A stretch of DNA of 45,365 bases from Bacillota bacterium (GTDB lineage Bacteria; Bacillota; Desulfotomaculia; Desulfotomaculales; Ammonificaceae): the NCBI GenBank assembly GCA_020063185.1, contig JAGUUY010000141.1, forward strand, positions 1 through 45,365. The letters run 5' to 3'. The translations under genes and the position numbers were made by a program. This document shows, piece by piece, positions 8,580 to 15,910 of this stretch (positions are counted from its first letter, which is position 1; each line of letters starts with the position of its first letter). Under the pieces are notes generated by a model. The model was given only the letters and a program-made list of their open reading frames with translations. It had not been told where the DNA came from and ran no database searches.

Positions 8580-9773
8580 ATGAACCGTTTTAGAGTCCTC
8601 CAGATCGGTTGCGGGTCGGAATATGGCGGCGGCTCCACATATCTGCTCACCCTCATGCAAGCTATCCGGGATCAGGGGAGTGAAACGCATTTTGCGGGAA
8701 CGCCGGGCTTAACCCTCGCCGCCGCCGAAGATTCCGGTTTCACGGTTTTTCCCGTACCCGCCATGCGGCGGGAAATAAGGCCGTGGAACGACTTCGTGGC
8801 CCTACTTCAGTTAATCAGGATCATACGCGCAGGCCGTTACGATCTTGTGCACACCCACACTTCAAAGGGAGGCTTCCTGGGCCGACTGGCCGCACGAGCA
8901 ACAGGCGTACCCGCGGTGCACACCATACACGGTTTTGCTTTTCATAACGAGAGTTCCCGCCTGGCGAGACTGTTTTACACCCGCCTCGAAAAAACGGCCG
9001 CCCGGTGGTCTGACCTGCTGATTTCGGTTAACAACGAAGACCGGTTGGAGGCCGTGAACACAGGCATCGTCCGCTCCGAAAAAATCATTACCATTTGTAA
9101 CGGCATTGACACCTCGCCTTTTAACCGGTCTTTTGACCGGTTCAAAAAGCGGAGAGAGTTAGGGATCGGAAATGAGGAACTTCTGGTGGGAACAGTCGCC
9201 AGGCTGGCGCCCCAAAAAGCGCCGCTGGATTTCGTGGCCGCCGCTCTCCACCTTCTCTCCCGCAGGCCCGATACGAAATTTATCATGGTCGGGGACGGCC
9301 CCCTCCGAAACCTTGTGGAAACGTTTATCCGAAAATCCCGGCAGGCGGACAGGATTTTGGTTTGCGGGCACCGCACCGACGTACCGGAACTCCTGGCCGC
9401 GATGGATATTTTCGTACTTACTTCCTTATGGGAAGGCATGCCCATTTCCATACTGGAGGCCATGGCGATGGCAAAACCGGTCGTAGCCACGGATATTAAG
9501 GGTTCGAGAGAGGTCGTGCGGGACGGAGAGACAGGGTACCTTGTACCCCCCAGAGACCCCGTCGCCGTGGGCGAAGCCGTCTTAAGGATGGCGGGCCGGG
9601 CGGAAGCGGCCAAAGTTATGGGGGGAAATGGGCGGCGCCTGGTTGAGGAGGTCTTCAACGCCCGGAGGATGACGGCGGAGACCATTAACGTCTATTTACA
9701 ACTGCTCACTCGTAGGTTACCACAACGGTCCATTCCGGAAGTGCGCGACCCGTACAGGAGGCCCCAAGTATGA
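8580..9773 (+). CDS. Glycosyltransferase family 4 (second GT4)
   Basis: A 397-residue GT-B enzyme. The acceptor domain opens with FRVLQIGCGSEYGGGSTYLLTLM and carries VHTHTSKGGFLGRLAA, frequent in GT4 enzymes that act early on polyprenyl-linked sugars. The donor domain has VGTVARLAPQKAPLDFV, MVGDGPLR, VCGHRTDVPELLAAMD and the E-x7-E motif in WEGMPISILEAMAMAKP. The ATG follows AGGAAGGTG at good spacing. The stop overlaps the next start by four bases (ATGA). The protein is likely cytoplasmic-face, peripheral to the membrane. It is not closely similar to the first GT4 gene beyond family motifs, so it probably adds a different residue. Confidence 0.87.
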   Translation: MNRFRVLQIGCGSEYGGGSTYLLTLMQAIRDQGSETHFAGTPGLTLAAAEDSGFTVFPVPAMRREIRPWNDFVALLQLIRIIRAGRYDLVHTHTSKGGFLGRLAARATGVPAVHTIHGFAFHNESSRLARLFYTRLEKTAARWSDLLISVNNEDRLEAVNTGIVRSEKIITICNGIDTSPFNRSFDRFKKRRELGIGNEELLVGTVARLAPQKAPLDFVAAALHLLSRRPDTKFIMVGDGPLRNLVETFIRKSRQADRILVCGHRTDVPELLAAMDIFVLTSLWEGMPISILEAMAMAKPVVATDIKGSREVVRDGETGYLVPPRDPVAVGEAVLRMAGRAEAAKVMGGNGRRLVEEVFNARRMTAETINVYLQLLTRRLPQRSIPEVRDPYRRPQV

Positions 9774-10642
9774 ACCTGAAAGACAGAATACCATGGCAGA
9801 TTAAACTTATTGCCAAGATAATTTTAGCGCGTGTTCCCGTAAAATATAACTTCTGGAAACATTTGTCCTTGTTCAGTCATGGTCCGATGAATCATCCGGA
9901 ATACGCGTATGGTGTTTTTAAAAAACACTTCGACAGGGTCGGATTAAGCCGTAAGGATAACTTTGTTGCGCTTGAGCTCGGTCCCGGAGATTCCCTTTTC
10001 TCGGCCCTAATCGCGTACGCGTTTGGGGCGGCCGAAACTTACCTGGTTGACGCCGGTTCCTTCGCCGTTAGAGATTTGCGTGCTTATCGATTGATGGCAG
10101 AGTTCCTTACTGAGAAAGGACTCCCCACATTAGACGTCAGCACGTTTGATACCTTGGAGGGTCTTCTGGAAGCCTGTTCGGGGCATTATTTCACATCAGG
10201 GCTTTCATCTTTAAAAGCCATTCCGGACAGCAGCGTAGATTTTATCTGGTCCAATGCCGTTTTGGAACACGTCCGCAAACGTGAGTTTGCGCCCATGATG
10301 TGTGAACTCCGCAGAATCATCGCTGAAAACGGTGTATGTTCCCACACTATAGACCTGAGAGATCATCTTGGTTATGCGCTGAACAACCTGAGGTTTTCAC
10401 ATGCGCTTTGGGAGTCGGAGTTTATGGTCCGGTCAGGTATTTACACAAACAGAATCAGGTACTCCGAGATGTTAAACATTTTCAAGCAGGCAGGATTCGA
10501 TGCGCAAGTCGTAAACAAACAGAGTTGGGACACCCTGCCCACACCGGTTAACAAATTTAACAAAGAGTTCAGGCGCCTGCCCGAGGAAGAATTAAAAATA
10601 TGGGAATTTGATGTTGTGTTAAATCCCTCCGCACCCTTGTGA
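9770..10642 (+). CDS. Class I SAM-dependent methyltransferase
   Basis: A 290-residue methyltransferase with the SAM-binding motif I VALELGPGDSLFSALIA, an acidic strand-2 region YLVDAG, and a motif IV-like segment IPDSSVDFIWSNAVLEHVRK typical of the type-11 methyltransferases. The start overlaps the preceding glycosyltransferase by ATGA, so the two are translationally coupled, and a sugar or lipid-linked glycan is the likely substrate. Its 3' end overlaps the 3' end of the convergent sugar-phosphate transferase by 24 bp. No membrane segment is evident. The N-terminal 60 residues are basic and do not match a domain I recognise. Confidence 0.75.
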   Translation: MNLKDRIPWQIKLIAKIILARVPVKYNFWKHLSLFSHGPMNHPEYAYGVFKKHFDRVGLSRKDNFVALELGPGDSLFSALIAYAFGAAETYLVDAGSFAVRDLRAYRLMAEFLTEKGLPTLDVSTFDTLEGLLEACSGHYFTSGLSSLKAIPDSSVDFIWSNAVLEHVRKREFAPMMCELRRIIAENGVCSHTIDLRDHLGYALNNLRFSHALWESEFMVRSGIYTNRIRYSEMLNIFKQAGFDAQVVNKQSWDTLPTPVNKFNKEFRRLPEEELKIWEFDVVLNPSAPL

Positions 10643-11254
10643 AGGGCTTTCTCTGTTCGTTGATCCATCACGCACGCTTCTGCCGTCCAGGACCACAGAC
10701 AGAGTTTTCAGCAAGATTTTCAAGTCGAGCAGGAGGGAATAGTTTGCTACGTATTCCAGATCGTAAGAAACTCTTTGGTCGAGCGTAGGAGCGTTGCGCT
10801 CGTTGACCTGGGCCAGACCGGTAATCCCGGGTTTTAACGCGTACCGCCGTCTTTGCGCCGCGTCGTAGACCTCCCAGAAGTGCGGCAGATCCGGCCGCGG
10901 GCCCACCAGGCTCATCTGGCCCAAAATTACATTCCACAATTGGGGCAATTCGTCAAGATGAAACCGTCTCAGTAACCGTCCCACCCTCGTTACCCGGGGG
11001 TCGTTTTTAGACACCAACGTAGAGCCGTCAGCGTTGAAGAGCATGTCGGCGCCGGTTTTCATGGTTCTAAACTTATAACAGTTAAAAAGCCGTCCGTGCA
11101 AGCCGATTCTCTCCTGGACGAAAAGAATCGGCGTACCCGAGTCCAAAAGGACCGCGAGAGAAACAAGTATTAAGACGGGGAAGAGCGCAATCAGCCCCAC
11201 GAAAGCGCAGAGCAAATCCACTAAGCGTTTTATAACGGCTTGACCGGAAGTCAC
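10619..11254 (-). CDS. Polyprenyl-phosphate sugar-1-phosphate transferase (monotopic PGT, PglC/WcaJ-like)
   Basis: This enzyme starts a glycan by moving a sugar-1-phosphate from a nucleotide sugar to undecaprenyl phosphate. The 211-residue protein is the short, PglC-like form: one re-entrant hydrophobic helix (residues 12-38, with the helix-breaking Pro26), then KFRTMKTGAD, the catalytic Asp-Glu pair in FHLDELPQ (D101, E102), SLVGPRPDLP and the conserved PGITGLAQV. The GTG start has GGGAAA upstream. It is the last gene of the minus-strand operon and ends inside the tail of the convergent methyltransferase. Its presence opposite the dehydratase/aminotransferase pair suggests that the amino-dideoxy sugar, or GlcNAc, is the first sugar of the polymer. 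Confidence 0.9.
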   Translation of the reverse strand: MTSGQAVIKRLVDLLCAFVGLIALFPVLILVSLAVLLDSGTPILFVQERIGLHGRLFNCYKFRTMKTGADMLFNADGSTLVSKNDPRVTRVGRLLRRFHLDELPQLWNVILGQMSLVGPRPDLPHFWEVYDAAQRRRYALKPGITGLAQVNERNAPTLDQRVSYDLEYVANYSLLLDLKILLKTLSVVLDGRSVRDGSTNRESPSQGCGGI

Positions 11255-11273
11255 ATCAATGTTTCCCTTCGGA

Positions 11274-11954
11274 TTAATTAACGAGAGACAGCCTTAGTTT
11301 CGCGAAGATCTCCCTGAAGGAACCGAACATATCGTGGGCGTCCTGCGCATCAGGCACCCGGGCAGCGCGGAACTGCCCGCGGACCAGGCGCAGGGTATAA
11401 AAACCGAGTTTTTTGGCTCCCGCAAAATCCCGGTACGGGTTGTCGCCTATATAAACCACCGATTTGGGAGTGGGGAAACCCAGCCTTTCCCACGCCATCA
11501 GGTAGGGAATAATGCTCGGTTTCCAGTTGTGCCTGCCGTATTCATCCGCATATACTATGGTGTCAAAGTAACGGCTTGCGCCCAAGGCCTCAATCTTGCG
11601 CTTCTGAACCCAGGCAAGCCCGTCGGTAATTACACCCAAAGCGGCTTTCCCCCGCATGGCGTCCAGAAACTCTTCGGCGTCCGGGTAAAGCCGGAGTTTA
11701 TCCTGGTTGCGGAAAGCCTCTACGAGGGATGGAACTGCGGTAAGAGGCAGTCCAAAGAAAGCCAGAACACTGTCAAAAATCCTGCCCGAGTTTCCCTGAA
11801 GTTGCCATTCCCGGCGGCAGGCGCAAAAAAAAGTTTTCTCTTCCACACCCAGGTGTTCGGCAGCGTAACGGGCCGCGTTCCAAAAACCGCCGAATATAAA
11901 TTGTTTATATGGGTATAGGGTATCGTCCAAGTCAAACAGGATTGCGCGGTACAT
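11274..11954 (-). CDS. HAD-superfamily hydrolase
   Basis: A 226-residue HAD-like phosphatase. Motif I is FDLDDT (D8 nucleophile, D10 acid/base), motif II is in GVITDGLA, and motif IV is VYIGDNPYRDFAGAKKLG. A helical cap lies between residues about 15 and 85. The gene overlaps the upstream ATP-grasp gene by 23 bp, so it is translated as part of that operon. HAD enzymes next to CarB-like ATP-grasp proteins recur in polysaccharide loci. A phosphosugar phosphatase step is the simplest reading, but the substrate is not readable. Confidence 0.8.
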   Translation of the reverse strand: MYRAILFDLDDTLYPYKQFIFGGFWNAARYAAEHLGVEEKTFFCACRREWQLQGNSGRIFDSVLAFFGLPLTAVPSLVEAFRNQDKLRLYPDAEEFLDAMRGKAALGVITDGLAWVQKRKIEALGASRYFDTIVYADEYGRHNWKPSIIPYLMAWERLGFPTPKSVVYIGDNPYRDFAGAKKLGFYTLRLVRGQFRAARVPDAQDAHDMFGSFREIFAKLRLSLVN

Positions 11955-12945
11955 AGCCGTTCGGGCCTTCCTTTATAAAAACGCTTTCATCGTACCGCAG
12001 CATGATCAACCCTTCCTCAAACCGGCCGAGGGCCGGCGACAGGTCCTTCCCCCGGGCCAGGTCCACCATCATGCCCGCAAAATCGGCACCGGCGGCCAGA
12101 GATAGTGGAATGCCCCCGGAGAGCCTCGGGTTTATTTCTATGCACCGCGGCATGGCGCCGTCAACCATGAACTGGATGTTCGCCGGCCCAATGATTTTTA
12201 GCTTGGCGCTTATTTCAACAGCCAGTTCTTCGATATCGCGGTTTCTCTCCGTGCGGCCCTTTTGCGATACACCGGCAATAGTTGCTATTCTTTGTCTCGG
12301 CACTACGATAAGGGCCTGACTGGACTTGTTGCACATGACGTCCGCCGTATACTCCCTGCCCGGCGCAAATTCCTGAATGATCGCTTCGGGGACCACCCGT
12401 AGACAGTATTGCAGGTCGGAAAGGTTCCCGACCTTGAAACAATTGATGCTCCCCTTTCCGGTCCTGGGTTTGACCATCAGAGGAAAGTCGAGCTTTTCGT
12501 CGGGGGGAAGACTGCCGGCGGAGAAAGTCTGAGGCGTCGGGATGCTGTGCGCGCGCAGGAACTGATAAGTGGCAAATTTGTCTATGCAGGTTAGAACAGT
12601 TGCGTAAGAGGACACCATGACGAATATTCCGTGGTTACGGAATCTGTCTTGTTCCCTGGACAGAACCGTTAATTCCTCATCGGTCGTCGGGACCAAAAAC
12701 GATATTTCTTCCCGGCGGCAAATACGAAATAGCACAGGTACATATTCCGGGTCTCCGGCTCCCGGAACCACGTAATGATTATCACCGGAATACAGCCCGG
12801 CTGAAAGCGCGTCCATATCCACGCATATCACCCGGCCTTTGACCCCGTCACCGCTTAAGGCTTTTCTAAACGCCCTGATTATCGGTACCCTTCTTCCGGC
12901 TCCCGTTATTAATACGTTAATGTTTTTGCTCACGTCCCTTACCAC
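11932..12945 (-). CDS. CarB-like ATP-grasp ligase (operon paralogue 2)
   Basis: A 337-residue ATP-grasp protein with a pre-ATP-grasp Rossmann-like domain (NVLITGAGRRVPIIRAF, then VICVDMD), a central FPLMVKPRTGKGS ATP-binding lysine strand, and the metal-binding CIEINPRLSGG near residue 270. It resembles the large-subunit domain of carbamoyl-phosphate synthase and PylC-type ligases, which form amide or carboxyphosphate-derived bonds. It lies 3 nt after its paralogue (12949-13917) and shares that architecture. GTG 12945 gives the listed start. A second GTG at 12933 with AAGGG just before it is a reasonable alternative. The substrate is unknown. Attachment of an amino acid or other carboxylate to a sugar is a plausible inference. 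Confidence 0.75.
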   Translation of the reverse strand: MVRDVSKNINVLITGAGRRVPIIRAFRKALSGDGVKGRVICVDMDALSAGLYSGDNHYVVPGAGDPEYVPVLFRICRREEISFLVPTTDEELTVLSREQDRFRNHGIFVMVSSYATVLTCIDKFATYQFLRAHSIPTPQTFSAGSLPPDEKLDFPLMVKPRTGKGSINCFKVGNLSDLQYCLRVVPEAIIQEFAPGREYTADVMCNKSSQALIVVPRQRIATIAGVSQKGRTERNRDIEELAVEISAKLKIIGPANIQFMVDGAMPRCIEINPRLSGGIPLSLAAGADFAGMMVDLARGKDLSPALGRFEEGLIMLRYDESVFIKEGPNGYVPRNPV

Positions 12946-12948
12946 CCG

Positions 12949-13917
12949 TTATTGGATATAGATTTCCTGCCAGTAACGTAATGCGGCTCCTTGTAAGATC
13001 TGGGGTTTTACGATTTCTTTTTGCAAAACAAAATGTTCAACAGCCATTGCGGGTTGGTTATAACCGAAATAGGCTTGAATAGGGACAGTACTGGAAAACC
13101 GTGGGTTGATTTCCAGTATCTTTGGGCCCCGTTCACTTTTCCTTAACTGAATGTTACAGGGACCGATAACTCCGGAGCGTTCGGCAATTCGGCGGGACAA
13201 AACGGCTATATCCTCGTCTTGCGCTACTTCAGCGCGAAAGGTCAGCCCGGACGCCAACTCCCGGCGCAGTACAATCGCACCCCGGCTCTGGCCGGAACGG
13301 GTTACGAATACGCCGACGGTGTACTCCTGGTCGTCCGGCCCGACATACTCCTGAAGCACAACATCCTTGAGTGTACGGCCGTAAAAGTGCAACTCCTCAT
13401 CGTTTCGGATTACCAACAAACTCCGGGAGGCATACCCCCGCCTCGGTTTGATAATCAACGGAAAACCGTGCCGGGCGATGAAAGGACCCAGGTTGTCTTC
13501 AACAGGCAATATGGTTTCGGGAACCGGAAACCCTTCCCCCGACAAAAACCCGTATAGTTCCCATTTGTCGGTGGTACGCTTGATAACGCTGTCCGGACTC
13601 ACCATTACCTGGGTACCCGTTTCCCGGGTAAAATCTTCCGCTACGGGAGCGAAAACCAGCAGTTCCGGGTCCGACCCGATGAAAACTATATCCACCTTCT
13701 CCCGCCTGCAAACGACAGCCATCTCTCTTAAGTACTCCTTAATGTCCGAGGAGGCGTTCGGCACGACAAAGGCTCGGTCCACCATGTAAAGACCCGCCGA
13801 TTTGCGCTCGCAATCCGTGCCGAGAAGGCGGCAATTCAGCTGCGACATCCTTAGTGCTTTTAAGATGCCGATCCCTATTGTCTGACCCATCCCGGTTATC
13901 AAAACGTTAACGGTCAT
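12949..13917 (-). CDS. CarB-like ATP-grasp ligase (operon paralogue 1)
   Basis: A 322-residue ATP-grasp protein built like its downstream neighbour: NVLITGMGQTIGIGILKAL at the N-terminus, LLGTDCERKSAG ending strand 2, FPLIIKPRRGYASRS for ATP binding, VLQEYV as hinge, and ILEINPRFSSTVP carrying the Mg ligands. The two paralogues differ in the loop after the ATP lysine and in the C-terminal 40 residues, so different substrates are likely. ATG 13917 overlaps the end of the WbqC-like gene by 11 bp. The family in general forms an acyl-phosphate and joins it to an amine. The exact reaction here is not known. Confidence 0.75.
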   Translation of the reverse strand: MTVNVLITGMGQTIGIGILKALRMSQLNCRLLGTDCERKSAGLYMVDRAFVVPNASSDIKEYLREMAVVCRREKVDIVFIGSDPELLVFAPVAEDFTRETGTQVMVSPDSVIKRTTDKWELYGFLSGEGFPVPETILPVEDNLGPFIARHGFPLIIKPRRGYASRSLLVIRNDEELHFYGRTLKDVVLQEYVGPDDQEYTVGVFVTRSGQSRGAIVLRRELASGLTFRAEVAQDEDIAVLSRRIAERSGVIGPCNIQLRKSERGPKILEINPRFSSTVPIQAYFGYNQPAMAVEHFVLQKEIVKPQILQGAALRYWQEIYIQ

Positions 13918-14620
13918 ATTCCATTCCTTTGGTACCCAGTAGTTCGCGAGTGCGGGCCCAACCGATGTTCATAGCCGCGTCCAGAACGGAAAGCTGGCTG
14001 ACAAACGGTCCGAAGAGCTGCGGGTATTGCGGGTGGGAGAAGCTGTGGTACTCAAGGACGATCCCGTGGTCTCCAAACCGGTTGTCCTGGTCTATGTAAA
14101 CCCTGGCTGTCCGGCCGGACAGGTAGTGGGTGGCGCCCACTTTTTCGCATAATTGAAGCAACAGGTCCACTTTTTTACCCTTCCCGCCTAACTCGGAGGA
14201 GAAATGAAATATGGGTGAGAGTCCAAGTTTACCGGCCAGCATTAAAATGATTGCAAGGTTCAGGTCGATCAGTTTTTCCCACCGCTTCTGGTAGATGTCC
14301 GCAAAAAGATCGATCACATCCCGGTAAAACGGAGCCTTAACGTACAGGTGTTTCATGGTCTTGAAGTGTTTCAGCGCCCAGCGTTCATCGGTGATTTCTA
14401 CATCCTTAATCAATTGATGACCGCGACCTTTCGTCAGCACGGGCACTGTCAGCCAAAAATCTCCGTTAGGGCCTTTAAGCCTGTTCCGCTGCTGCCAAGA
14501 CCTTTTTTCAAATTGCACATTATCCAGGAAAACAAAGGTATCGGCGCAGGCCATCTGGTGAAAATAACCCAGCCAGGGCAGGTAAGTGGGCTGCGTGATA
14601 ACAACCCGGTTACGCGTCAT
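13907..14620 (-). CDS. WbqC-like family protein
   Basis: A 237-residue protein of the WbqC-like family, found in O-antigen, capsule and flagellar glycosylation loci. Its biochemistry is not firmly established. Typical motifs are ITQPTYLPWLGYFHQM at the N-terminus, FLDNVQFEKRSWQQRNRLKG, the central NLAIILMLAGKLG, and the C-terminal HPQYPQLFGPFVSQLSVLDAAMNIG. The frame is open 97 codons further upstream, but that extension is not conserved-looking and would run across the promoter region, so ATG 14620 is chosen. It is the first gene of a five-gene minus-strand operon (WbqC, two ATP-grasp, HAD, sugar transferase) and is probably expressed from the promoter at 14778-14806. Confidence 0.85.
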   Translation of the reverse strand: MTRNRVVITQPTYLPWLGYFHQMACADTFVFLDNVQFEKRSWQQRNRLKGPNGDFWLTVPVLTKGRGHQLIKDVEITDERWALKHFKTMKHLYVKAPFYRDVIDLFADIYQKRWEKLIDLNLAIILMLAGKLGLSPIFHFSSELGGKGKKVDLLLQLCEKVGATHYLSGRTARVYIDQDNRFGDHGIVLEYHSFSHPQYPQLFGPFVSQLSVLDAAMNIGWARTRELLGTKGMEYDR

Positions 14621-14777
14621 TAATAAAAGACACCCCGCCTCAACGATGTTGGTTCGTGTCAATATATTCACTCGCGGACGTTTTTGCTTGAAGCGGCTTT
14701 TTAGGACCTTTCCTTTCCAGGTTGAAAGAGCAAATGAAGGCCGGCTATTAAACGTGTTTCTTAACCTGGCATCACAG

Positions 14778-14806
14778 TTTATCACCAAAAATATGACATT
14801 GGTCAA
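14778..14806 (-). promoter_or_regulatory. Sigma-A-type promoter of the wbqC operon
   Basis: Read on the minus strand, TTGACC (14806-14801), a 17-bp spacer and GATAAA (14783-14778). It predicts a 5' leader of about 150 nt before ATG 14620. Confidence 0.55.
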
Positions 14807-14897
14807 GGTTGATTCTAACTTGCGTAAACCTTCATTACACTTGGGGTCACGCCAAAGAGGCATGAAGACGCCTGCCTGCCGTGAGGTTTGGAACGGC

Positions 14898-14926
14898 CTG
14901 CCAGAAAACACTTTGCTTCATATAAT
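14898..14926 (+). promoter_or_regulatory. Sigma-A-type promoter of the hydrogenase genes
   Basis: CTGCCA (14898-14903), 17-bp spacer, and a perfect TATAAT (14921-14926), placed 25 bp before the hydrogenase small-subunit start. With the wbqC promoter it fills the 330-bp divergent intergenic region 14621-14950, where I see no other gene. Confidence 0.6.
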
Positions 14927-14950
14927 GTAAAAAACGCCGGGAGTAGTGTT

Positions 14951-15910
14951 ATGCGAAAAGAAGCGTTCATCAGTCTCTGCCGCAGACTTTCGGGCCGCCG
15001 TGACCACACCCTGGTCAAAGAACTGTTACCCATAGTGACCGATTACTGCCGGCGCAACAAAAAGAAAAAGCTTCCGGTCGTCTGGATCGAGACGAACGAC
15101 AGCGGCGACAACAACATCTCTTTTTTAAACACCACTTACCCCTTCGCTGACAAGGTCTTTACCGATATGATCGACCTCCTGTACAGTAATACCTTCATGG
15201 CCGCGCAAGGGGGCGCCGCCCTGGAAATCCTTGACGCCGTAGCGAATAAAGAGCAATACACACTGGTGGTTGAAGGTGCTGTACCGTTGAAAGACAATGG
15301 CCTGTACACGATTATCGCGCGCACTGAGGACCGCAACATTACCGCTCTTGAAGCGGTTGCCCGCCTGGGAGCAAGTGCGGAATACGTGGTGGCCCTGGGC
15401 ACCTGCGCCAGTTTCGGCGGTCCGTCGGCGGCGCGTCCCAATATCTCGGGAAGCGCCGGCGTCAGGCAGGTGCTGGACAGGGAAGTGATCAACGTGAGCG
15501 GTTGTCCGGTTAACCCGGACTGGTTCGTGGGTACTCTGGCCCATCTAATTCTGTACGGCAGGCCGGAGCTGGACGGACTGGGCCGCCCTCTGCTTTTTTA
15601 CGGTTTTACCGTACACCGGCACTGCCAGCGCAGGTCGTATTTCGACAGGCAGGATTTCGCCGACAAACTTGGTGACATCGAATGCATGTTCTCTCTGGGT
15701 TGCGTCGGGCCCCGCACAAACGCCGACTGCCCATACAGGCAATGGACGAATTATGTAAACTGGCCGGTAAGGGCAAACACTCCCTGCATCGGCTGTACTA
15801 ATGAGGATTTTCCGGACGGTTCCACCCCGTTTTTCACCCCCCTGCCGCAAAAGCGAGCCCTGGGCAGGGGCCCTAAAGTCAGACTTGGCGCGAAAGGAAC
15901 TAAAAAATGA
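14951..15910 (+). CDS. [NiFe] hydrogenase small subunit lacking the N-terminal proximal-cluster CxxC
   Basis: A 319-residue electron-transfer subunit of a membrane-type (group 1-like) [NiFe] hydrogenase. Most landmarks are normal: VVEGAVP, GTCASFGG (C152), NVSGCPVNPDW (C185), the distal-cluster set H222 or H224/C225 and ECMFSLGC (C245, C251), and the medial-cluster set C260, C279, C282 in PCIGC. At the N-terminus, where the family has WLxxxxCxGCxES, this protein reads VVWIETNDSGDNNIS, so both proximal [4Fe-4S] cysteines are replaced (S51 and N54; D53 is nearby). There is no twin-arginine signal peptide, so the enzyme would stay in the cytoplasm unless another route exists. ATG 14951 has GGGAG upstream and is preferred over in-frame starts at 14888. 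The stop overlaps the large-subunit start (ATGA). Confidence 0.85.
   Translation: MRKEAFISLCRRLSGRRDHTLVKELLPIVTDYCRRNKKKKLPVVWIETNDSGDNNISFLNTTYPFADKVFTDMIDLLYSNTFMAAQGGAALEILDAVANKEQYTLVVEGAVPLKDNGLYTIIARTEDRNITALEAVARLGASAEYVVALGTCASFGGPSAARPNISGSAGVRQVLDREVINVSGCPVNPDWFVGTLAHLILYGRPELDGLGRPLLFYGFTVHRHCQRRSYFDRQDFADKLGDIECMFSLGCVGPRTNADCPYRQWTNYVNWPVRANTPCIGCTNEDFPDGSTPFFTPLPQKRALGRGPKVRLGAKGTKK

Noticed and set aside
14621-14911. 97-codon N-terminal extension of the WbqC-like gene
   Set aside because: The extension lacks family similarity and would cover the minus-strand promoter; the conserved WbqC start is at ATG 14620.
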